Assembly: GCA_012845835.1 (NCBI GenBank)
Contig: JABAKD010000025.1
Coordinates: forward strand, 3,145,819 to 3,209,818
Source: Undaria pinnatifida
Lineage: Eukaryota; Sar; Phaeophyceae; Laminariales; Alariaceae
Direction of reading: 5' to 3'
Length of the DNA: 64,000 bases
Positions 22,888 through 33,426 of this stretch are shown in pieces; the stretch's first letter is position 1, and each line of letters begins with the position of its first letter. Below the pieces are notes generated by a model, which ran no database searches, was not told the DNA's origin, and saw only the letters and a list, made by a program, of their open reading frames with translations. A program made the position numbers and the translations under genes.

Positions 22888-25520
22888 TACGAAACGCCAG
22901 TAGTACATACCGGTACTACTCCACCAGGTTTGTACATACCATCAGATACTACGCTGTTGGATCACATGCACGCCCAGCTCAGATCAATCCGGCTATATAT
23001 GGCCCAGCAGCGCAGCGTAGCGCCGAAATTACCCCCATACTACCGATCAGAACGTAACACCGGTAACAAAAGCACACAGCACAGCTGAGCACAACTAACA
23101 GGGCAATTTGCTCTGCACAAACAAGCAGCTCTTGGCATTATCAAATCGCTGTTAGCACCAAATCGTGGGCCTCTTCTTTCTGCCTCCTTTACATAGTCTA
23201 TGTTTTTAGTTGCATTCTTCCTTGCCTCGCGCGAGCGTAGCGGCGGCTGACGCCGCCCGCGGAGCGGAGCCCTTGTAATTCGTATAATGATATATATATG
23301 CATTTTTTTGCATCATCTGTCTGCATTTGCATCAAAATCTGCGCAGCAGCTGTGTACAGAGTAGTCAGCAGCAGCTGTTATTAGCTGAGAGGTTTCAGGC
23401 GAATCGTTCCTATTGCTGTCGCAGTTCATCGTCATCGTGGTTGTGTGGACGTTGTTGGGGGTTAATTGAGGTCACAACCGAAAAAATAAGCCCGAGATGA
23501 CGCTGCAGATAAAATGTTTCATGAAAACCGCGCGCGTAGGTCATTCATACGATACGATATACGGAGTGAAAAAAAAGATGAGTTCTTGCTGTAGAGTACA
23601 CTATACAGCAGTGTATTGATATCCCGTACCCACCACACACTCTCATCAGCAGCTCACCAGAGTGTCCGTATGTCTGAACTGCTGTTACTGCTGGTTCTTC
23701 ACCTACCGATACGCCAGGGGTAAAGTTCTGTGTTTACTCATAATAAGCTACGTACGAAGCAGGCTGAAAAGTCATCTTTTTCAGAAAACAAGCAACTACA
23801 AGTACAAGTACTTTCCAAGTTTTTTTGTATCATGCCTACCTGGTACGTTTTTTTGTCCCAAAATGAGCACGATGATAACGGACAGTTTCATGATGCACAT
23901 ACACCGACATCGACCGCGTAGACTCCGCGTTTCCCCTACAAGGTACCTGGTATCATACTTACCAGCTGGCATAGACTACACCTCCAGCCATCGAGCTGGG
24001 TATTGCTACGACGTACAGCATTATTATATCTCGCATACTCCCCCTATTTAATAGATGTAGTAGGCTAATATCTGGTGTATTTTGCGGGTGGTACAGATAG
24101 ATACCTGGTAGTATTTTGCGATTTTTCTGGTTGTTTTTGTGTTCGTCTTCGCGGTTCCGCCGCATTTTTCTGTCCTCTGCCTGCCCGACACACCGACGCC
24201 AGTTCACTTCTCGCTACCCTCATGCAGGCAGCAGCACTTATAGCATGTGCTCGTAGACATTGATCTTGATCTTGGTACTATAGGTCTTGGTCATGGTATT
24301 GACCGCGTTGGCGTGAGCAGTGGGCACCGAAAGCGCACAGCAGTGCATGCGGCGAATACATCCACGGCCCGACGCGGATTCCACGTACGCGGCAAATACA
24401 CACCAGTATCACAGAGTGCGCGCATTTCGTCGTCTTGTGAGAGTACGGTACGTATCGGTCGTGGCGAAAGCGTTGATAAGACTGAGGCTGTGGTTGTACA
24501 GCTATGCCTGTACAAGGCGGCGGCGGTGTGACGAGCACACGCCCTCCCTCGTACGAGTTCTCCTCCAAGCCGAGACCGGTGAAGGTCAGGTCTAAGCTTC
24601 GTCAGGAGAATCTCCGCGGCGGCTCTCAGGGCGTGAGGCCTGAAGGGGTGAGGCATGGAGGGAGGCCGGAAGGGGGGCCTGAAGGGGGGCCTGAGGGAGG
24701 AGGGCAAGAGTTCTTGCCGGTTAACATTCACCACGATCCCCGGGTCGCGAGGGGAAACACTTTCGCCGGGGAAAGGCGCGGTGGAACCCCGCCGGCCTCT
24801 ACTACAGGTGAGACGCAAAGGACTCCGGAGTGGGGGTATACGTACTGTATTTTGGTGCAGCCTGCTGCCTGTGGTGGCACGTGTTGTGTTGTCATGGCCT
24901 CGGCACTTGTCGTCCCGCAAACAGGCGACAAGAAGAAGAAGCAGAAATGGTGAAGTCGGTAGTTTTTACAAGGGCTCCTCTCCGCGGGCGGCTGACGCCG
25001 CCCGCTACGCTCGCGCAAGGCAAGGAAGAATGCAACTAAAAATATGTAAAGGGGGCAGAAAGAAGAGGCCCATGATTTGGTGCGAACAGCGATTTGATAA
25101 TGCCAAGAGCCGCTTGTGCAGAGCAAATTGCCCTGTTGTGCTCAGCTGTGCTGTGTGCTTTTGTTACCGGTGTTACGTTCTGATCGGCAGTACGGGGGTA
25201 ATTTGCGTGGGGGAAAAAACAGGGGGCTGTGAAAGATCAAATACATGTAGAAAAAGAAAAAAGAAGAAAAGTAGTACACAACAACACGTATTATACCCGG
25301 TACTGCTCTATGTTCCAAAGAAGGCACACAGCGCAGCACGACACAGCACCGCAGCGAAGAGCACGGCACCGCACCGCACGGCTCCGCACGGCGCTACGCT
25401 GCGCTGCTGGGCTATATATAGCCGGACTGATCTGAGCTGGGCGTGCATTGTGATCCAACAGCGTAGTACCTGATGGTATGTACAAACCTGGTGTGGTGTA
25501 GTAGTACCGGTATGTTGTTA
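22888..25520. repeat. Large inverted repeat flanking the RSP3 promoter region and exon 1
   Basis: The left arm at about 22895-23285 reappears as its reverse complement at about 24962-25520. Outer ends share ACATACCGGTACTAC; inner ends share a GC-rich perfect hairpin with GCCGCCCGC (23240-23262 and 24983-25004). The right arm carries about 180 extra bases (25206-25390). The spacer holds 1.2 kb of upstream DNA, RSP3 exon 1 and the start of intron 1. The arms are probably two copies of one element that inserted in opposite orientation. No target duplication was found. Confidence 0.8.
23286..24503 (+). promoter_or_regulatory. Presumed 5' region of RSP3
   Basis: This 1.2 kb between the left inverted arm and the RSP3 start codon contains no supported gene. 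It should hold the promoter and 5' UTR. I see no clear TATA box or known element, so the assignment is positional only. Confidence 0.4.
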
Positions 25521-28500
25521 TAATGCTTAGTTTGGGTAAGCTATTATTGGTTAACCTTTTGCAATTCGTCAAGCAGACTAATACCTCACTAATACCTTAA
25601 CAAATGGCGTCGTCGACAGACCATGTTTTTTTTGGGTACAGTAGCGGCTACGGTTTAAGAGAACTCATTTAAGAGAAAGTACGGATTTAAGAGAGAGGAA
25701 TTGGCTTGTACCAATCAAAATCGATTTAAGAGAGAATTTCTATTGCTTCCGATATTTTCTCTTAAATCGAACCATTTGGAAACCACGTGGACACACACAA
25801 AACACACAGATAGTGTTCAGGCTGACAGGTCGCGAGGGTAGCGTTAGTTTCTTGGGTTTGTGTTATTTGTAGGGCGAGTGATGTCTTGTTAATGTGAAGT
25901 TTTTTTTTCTCGTTGACTCGTGTTTTGTCGGGGGTTTAAATCGATGGGATGAGAGGTTGAGGGTGTTGTGTTGAGGGTACGGTGGGAGGAAGAGGTGCAC
26001 AGTGTGTAAACGGGTGCGTCTTTCTTGAGGGCTGGTGCATTCGCAGCCTCGTGTTGTCCTTCTGGAAAAGGTGCGAGCATGAAACACACCTATAAAACAA
26101 CAACACAACCACTACTGTACCGACTTTGCGTGTCCACGTGCAAAATGTGCATCGCATGACACGACGATGATTTATTTTCCAAGCGCAGATCCACCAAAAG
26201 CGCACCACGTACTTGGGCCCACGTGCTTGCCAACCAAGGGAATGAGCGGTGTTTGGAGGTACCCCGACGTGGTAACGCTTGCTGCGTTACGCGACATTGA
26301 ATGATACACTCTCTACGACCTCCTACGCCATATAGTTCGGACAAGAGCGTCTCTCTCTGGCGCGCTTTCGATTTGGCTACGGTATAACAGAATATTCTCT
26401 TATACCGTAGCCGAGACGGTATAAGAGAAAGCCGGATTTAAGAGAGAGAAATTGGCTTGTACCGACCCTCTCTTAAACCGTAGCCGCTACTGTAGTGGGT
26501 TCAAATCCCACCATCCACATAACAAACTTTTTCAGACTTTCCCCATGTCGAACTCGAAAAATACTCTCCCCGGTATACCCAGGAAATGAAACCGCTTGGA
26601 TTTTTAACAGGTCCGCCCGTATATCCGGCCGACCTGCTATCCCGCCGTTTCAGGGGGGAAGAGTGTTAGAGGGCTTTTAGTTTGGGTAAGCTATTGGTCA
26701 ACCTTTTGCAAGTGGTCAAACAGACTAATACCCCACTAATACCTTAACAATGCACTATAAGCCTCAAGGTTTTCTCGTTGGTTCCAATCCCGGTGTCATC
26801 GGGGATTAAAAATGATCCTCATGAAAAAAATAATAGATATCAATGTGACTTTGTGGTCTTCTAGTAGATAGACTGTCCGCTTATAAAAACCCTGGTATTC
26901 GTTGGTTGGATCCAGGGGTCATACGTATGAAAAGAAAACGATGCTCATGAAAAAAATTGATACCCCGGAGTATATATTTGTAAAAAAATAATACTGGTAG
27001 ATACCACTGCTGCTGTGACACTAATGTGGTCTTCTAGTAGAAGACTGTCCGTTTATAATACTGACCTTCGCTGGTTCGAATCCGGGTGTCATCGGGAAAA
27101 AAAAAAAAATCCTTATCATGTCATGAAAAATTGATGCCTGGTGTTTGTTTATAAACTTTACTTGCAAAAATAAAACATATATCAATGTGACGTTGTGTTC
27201 TAGTAGATAGACTGTCCGCTTATAAGCTTGCTCTTCGGTGGTTCGAATCTGGGTGTCATCGGAAAAAAAAGCGATCCCCCCCTAAAAATCGATATATATT
27301 TGTAACAAAGAAAGATAATAACTTGTTAAGGTGGAGCAAGAAATCAAAGAAAAGCTGGACCGTTCCGCAAGTAATAAGCTGGACCGTCCGACCGCGAAGA
27401 TGTCAGGGACGCACCAACCAAGCGCTTTCAGCACAAAGATATTCGTAAGGAAGCCTATGGTAGCACGTCGGTCTCGGCAGTACGATGGGACGCGTGTACA
27501 TTTGCAAATAAATGCCATATGTTGAAAAAAATATTCGAAGGACGTCAGCCGTGAGTTCGACGAATTTCGAGTCAATACTCATCTTTGCAAGCTGCGTTGT
27601 TGGTACTTGTAACATACCATATGGGTGGGTTTTTCGTTGGGAGGGTTTCCTACTTTTTGTCCACTATAGTCTAATGATGAGGGTTGGTATTTTTACTTTA
27701 GGCGGGGAATTTTGAGCCAGATCTAACATCATATATCTATTTTATAAATTTATTACTGTAGTTTCCACTATAGTCTAGTCTACTGCTCTATCATATGTAT
27801 GGTGGGTGGTGAATTTTTTTTTGTCTCCCCCCCGCTTTAATATCGGGAGGAGTACGAATACAGAGTATTATTAGTTATCTAATATGTTAATATTGATACA
27901 GCATCCTGCTGGACAGCGGGGTGTCCCAATAGTGCCGGTTGGGTAGTGCTGGTTGCCCGCTATGCGCCTTTGAAATCGCTTGGAACAGGTGGGAACAAGC
28001 AGGGGTGGCAACATGCCGAGTAGTGCCTGTTGCCGGTATAGTGCCGGTAATTTCGTCTGGCACACACCGGCACTGTACAGGAACCACCACTAGTGTGCGT
28101 ATCTGCGGAGGATAGTTTGCGTTTCCTCCGCGGAACGCCCTCCATCAGGTACGAAGTCTAAACACGTAGGCACCGCAGGGAAACTTGTGTTGGCGCGCCG
28201 TGACGACATACTTCGAGGTTCTAATCATAGATATATAGGTTATGCATGATATAACTGATCAGCACATCTTCCGCATACGGCATGATGATCCTGTTTACCA
28301 TCGGACAATCTGCAGCTTATTAATGCTGTAACATAAAACTCGAAGCAGATGATTAATGCTGTAACATAAAACTCGAAGCAGATGAATCGATGGGCCTCTC
28401 GCAGCGTCTACCCGTAACCTACCCTTTGCGCCCCAAAAGCAGGGGTGAGGGCGACATCAAAATCGAAGCGAGGTCACATCGGCAAAGGCCTTTCGCGAGC

Positions 28501-31500
28501 GTCGTCTTCGTCGTTCTTCGATAAGTCTGTCGTGCACCCCCTTCTCCAAGAGGAGCTAGATCTCTCGAGGTAAGTCATAGATGGAGTTTCAACATGGTTG
28601 CCATACAGTATGCGACACCAGTTTAGAAGCTCTTATTTCTGGCCAGGCTGGAATAGTTATTTAAGGCAGGGTTTGTCCTTTACTATTTTCAGTACGAAAG
28701 AGGCCATGTTCTTATATTCGTCTAAAGCTCGAGCCTGGAAATCATTAACTGCCAAATTCTTGAGTGCTACCGTGTACTGTACGCTTTTTGCTAAAATAGG
28801 AACTAGATATTTCGAGGTAGGTCATAGATACAGCTTCGAGAAGGCTTCTGCCCCAGACTCGCTTCTACAACAAAAGCTACATCTCTCGAGGCTGGTCATA
28901 CCTGGGAGGTCATACTTGGGGAGGTCATAAACACAGAAACTGGCCAGCGCAACACATGACGCCATTTAGCGTCGTATTTACTGTGAGTAACCATGAGCAC
29001 CTGCTCAATAGGCAAACTTGGCCGGGGAAACCACATGTCCTCACCCATTCACATGCAGCACTAAAAACGAAAACCAGTTTGAGACTCAGTAAACACCGTC
29101 CTAAGACGGGACGGTCGGTCGTATCAATCGCCTTGAGGGATACATTAACGCAGTTCAAGCGTTGTCAGGCTGCACGCCTGTCGTCCATCTCCCTACGTGG
29201 CACATTGGATGCATCCCCTGCCCCGGCAGCACAAGCTTTTCCGCGTAGCCGACGCTGTAACCGTCCGTTTTTTATAGACGATTTTCCCGTCTTAAGTTCC
29301 AAATGGGTTAAGGCGAACCGAGGCCTTGACGCGCTCAAAATGACCTGTCCCTTCTACAGCATACCGGATATTCTATTACCAATACGTACATTATCATGGG
29401 GTGTTGCGAGATAAGAATTTTTGGGTGCGACGAAAACATGCTTCGAAGTACCGACGAATGACATAAGAACCCAAGGCGAACCCAACCCAGACTGATTCTA
29501 CGATAGCCCCCCCACAAAACCAACGATATTCTTTAACGAACGCTTCATGGTCATGGTTCATGGCTGCTCGAAACGAGGAAGAATGCTATAAAAACAACGT
29601 CCTCAAATATATTGTTGTTTGCAAAGGACTATCGAAAAATGACGTGGGGGTGACAATGGGCACCGTATTTCAGGAGATACGGCCGGGAGCTGGTTTTAAA
29701 ACCTGCGATTTCGTTAAAGAAGATCTGGGGGGGCTTAGGTTATGATGTTTCATGCGTTTTTCTGATCAATCAAATGCGGTAACTCGCAATCACACAAATA
29801 AATATCAATATTAACAGTTGTGTTGGGCGAGAGTTGGGCACCAGGTATTCACTTGGACAAAAAAACACGTTTTTTTCCTGTAGGATTGCTTAGTTGGACG
29901 AAGAGGGGAGGGGAGAGCAGAGGAGATGGTCCAGGCCCGAGGCTGGACACGTTAGAAACCTCGACGCGGTTATCGTGAAGTTAGTGACGTGTATAACACA
30001 TTCGCTTCCGAGTAACATGATGAACACCAAGAAATCCAGCCTGGGAAGGAGGGGGGGGGGGGGGGACAGGAGGGTAGGAGGGAGCTGAGGAGGGGGGGAG
30101 GAGGGGGAGGGGGGAGGGGGGGGGAAGAGGGGAGGGGGGGGGGGGGAGGGGGAGAGAGAGGGGAGGTAAAATGTTCAATATGTTGATTTGCACGGAAGAA
30201 AGAAATCCCGGACATAGGATATGTTGAAGTTATTAATAGTGTAAAATATATCCTTCCCCCAAGCAACAACTCCAGGTTGGACCAGTATCTCTGTTTCTTG
30301 CTTTCAAGTACCGACATATCGCGCGCGTGTCGGTACGCATTCTTACGTTGCACTTCGAGCGCATCTCTCACCCCAGCAGGCCGGACTGCTTCGTGTAGTC
30401 GATGCTACAATCGTCATCTCGTTCACGCAAGCTTCCCCTCTGAAGTTCCTTTCTGCTGCGCTGTGGTACTGTATATGGTACAGTATACCCGGTACCAGGG
30501 TACTAGTACAGTCAGAACCGGCCTTCTAAATGCTCAATCGGGATATGCCCCAAGTTATATTTCTTATTGCAGAAAATGGTGTGTCTCCCGCTGACTTCAG
30601 AATAACCGCTCCTGAATTGCTTAGTTCCACGGATATCCCAGGCTGAGTTTCTTGCCGATCTCTCTTTCTCATGAGAGAGCCGGGTACCAGTGCAATCATT
30701 TCCGGCCGTCTAAAACGAAACCGGGATACTGGCCCAGGCTGGAAGTCTTATTTTAGAAAGGGGAAGTTTCACACTAGCTTCAGTTTAGTAAACCGCTGTT
30801 GACTTTCTCATTTCCCTTGAAATCTCAGGCGAGCCATTAGTCGCGCGCTCTCGCTTATGAGCGAGTCGGGCACCAGCACAGTCAGTACCGGCCGTCTACT
30901 AACAAACCGGAAATTGGCCTAGGAGAGATTTGTTAGTCAAGAAAAGGTGTGTTTCAAACTAACTTCAGGCACAGTAAACCGCTGCTCGATCTATTATATC
31001 CCCGTATATCCCAGGGTGATTTTCTTGATGAGCTCTTTCTTCTGAGAGAGCCGGGTACTTTTTCAGTCAATACCGACCCTCTATTACAAAACCGGGATAC
31101 TGGCCCAGGCTGGATTTCTCGTTTGACAAAGAGTGCGCTTTACACGTAGTCTAGATCACCCGCTCCTGACGTTCTTAGTTCCCTGGAAATGTGAAGCTTA
31201 TCATGTTGTGGGGGTCTTATTTATTGGACAGAGAGTCGCTAAGTGTATGTCTTCGCTTGGGTGAGCTGAATCTTCACCGTGTCCGATTGTGATCCTGTGA
31301 TATCTTATCTAGCCCTTTGGGACCGGGCCCACGGTACGGGGGGTAGGGTTGGGACATTTTGTTGCAGTCGCTCGGGTCACGCTCGCAAGCGACTTCCCTG
31401 TTCTTTTGCGGTATCAATATTTAGTGCTGTTATAATTCTGCGACATGAACCCGCGCTATGGCATCGTATGTTAGGCTGCTCGAAAAAAACCAGTAATTTT

Positions 31501-33387
31501 TTTTTTTCCGTCCGATGACGAGTCACTAGTGTAATTGGCTCAACCTCGGCGGTGAAAATGGGATATGACACTACAATACCGTCGCCTTGGTCTTGGGACC
31601 CGCGTATAGTGTAGGAGACCCAACAAAGAAACAGCAACACTGACCCAGGCTGGGTCTCTGATGTGGCAGACGGCGTGTTCTACGCTAACTTCAGTATAAC
31701 GGCTCCCGGAATTCCTATATTTTCCCGGTAAATCTTACAGCCTGACTTTTTATCATCCTGTTCCTTGTTAGGTGTCCTGAAATGCATGTCGGACAAAACG
31801 AATGGTAACTGCGATTTGGTCATACCGTGAGGGTGCAGCATGCAGTAGTTCACATGCTACGCCACGCGTGTCGTACAACTCAGTGCAATCGGAGTTCGAC
31901 GTTCAAAGCACCATCCACTGGACCTACACGTAGCGGCCTGCATTGCTTCGCGCTGCCGATGCTGCAATTGCCGTTTTATTACCCCATGTTGTTATGATGT
32001 AAATGAAGTCCCACGAGGGTTGTTTGTAACCCCTACTGTGGCGACCCACGTGGATCGGCCGAAAGAACAAGTTTCTTTTTTTTATCGTCACTTTTTACTT
32101 TTCAGCTCAACTCGCAGGAGGTTTTTTCCTTCACCGCCCCGTTTCTGGACAAGCCATTGCCACAGGCCTCGTCCCTTCTGCCCCTCTTGTACGGTCTTCT
32201 CAGCCCGTCTAGGAAAAACGTGAAACAGTACGAGTACGAGCATGCTGCGTGCGCGTCGTGTACAGCTCCTAACGCGATGGTTCGGGCACACCCCCTACCC
32301 GAAGAGCCCGGGGTGCTTCTTGTCGCCGATGCTGTAACTGTCACTCGTTTTGGACGGTTGTTCTGTCTCAAGTCCCACAAGGGTTAATTGCCACCAATCT
32401 ACCCCACCTGCTGCCGTTGCTCCGCCCCTCTCCCAGTACACGTCGTGTTTCTGTGATAATACTATGCTTGGTTTATATAGCCCACCTATATCCTTAATGA
32501 GGACAAACAACCCGTAATACGCGCGATCGGAGTATCACACACAGCTTGCAAATATGAGTTTCGACAAAATGTTCGATCTCACAGCTGGAGTGTATTTGAA
32601 TTTTTATAATATATATATATATGTTTGACCGAGTCCTCATGGCACTTCTGTGTGTGATCGATGTTTAATCCAGCCACACGTCGTCTGTGTGTACTAGATA
32701 TATTATCGAGCCCTCATTACGGGGCTATCTGCCGATGACGCCAAATGTGAAGATTTTAACTGCTGAACTGTCCGGGTAAGCTATCGACCAATTACACAGC
32801 CCAGGGTAGTTTATCACATACCGTAGATATCTGCTCGCGAGCCCTCCTTTACACGTGTGTATGTCTGTGATGGATATATAATCGGGCTCGCGTTACAAGC
32901 ATGTATTTTCCCGCCGAAGACGCCGAAGTTGAACATTTTCCTGAGTTGTCGGCGCAATATCAGCTGAACTATTGAGGTAAAACATCGACCAATCGCCCAC
33001 CCCAGGGTAAGCCTTACTATCGTACTGTAGATCGTTGATCGAGCCATCATTACACGTCTGTCCGTTTGTGCTACATATCTAATCATGTGCTCATTACACG
33101 TCAGTCTGTCCTGCCGACGACGTCAAATGTGAAGATGTTAGCTCCCGAGCTAACGGGTTAAGATTTCGATCAACAACCCAGCCTAGGGCAAACTTTATGA
33201 CACATGCCGCAAATTTCTGATCGATCCCTCAACTCACGTCTGTCTGTCTGTCTGTCTGTCTGCCTGCCTGCCTGTGTGTCTGTCTGTCTGTCTGCCTGCC
33301 TGTGTGTCTGCCTAACTGTGTGTCTGCCTACCTGTGTGTCTGCCTACCTGTGTGTCTGCCTGTCTGTCTGTCTGTCTGGTCTTTCTT

Positions 33388-33426
<39 letters not shown>

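Larger units (their letters stand above)
28590..31770 (+). repeat. Decayed ~190 bp tandem array in RSP3 intron 1
   Basis: GTCAG-ACCGGCC-TCT occurs at 30511, 30693, 30881 and 31076 (spacings 182, 188 and 195). Each unit also has AACTTCAG-TA-AACCGCT and GGGATACTGGCCCAGGCTGG. More diverged units at about 28620-28700 and 31630-31720 keep the CCAGGCTGG and TTCAG parts. A second unit type (GCCGATGCTG-AA-TGTC) occurs at 29250, 30395, 31955 and 32325. Confidence 0.75.

Noticed and set aside
24291-24920. 209-codon minus-strand open frame
   Set aside because: It is the shadow of RSP3 exon 1, whose family signature is on the plus strand.
22888-25520. The whole inverted repeat as a single transposon with long terminal inverted repeats
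   Set aside because: The spacer contains RSP3 exon 1, which joins in phase to downstream exons, so two separate opposed insertions are likelier.
28956-29414. 152-codon open frame inside RSP3 intron 1
   Set aside because: It overlaps the decayed tandem units (GCCGACGCTGTAACCGTC block) and has no recognised family.
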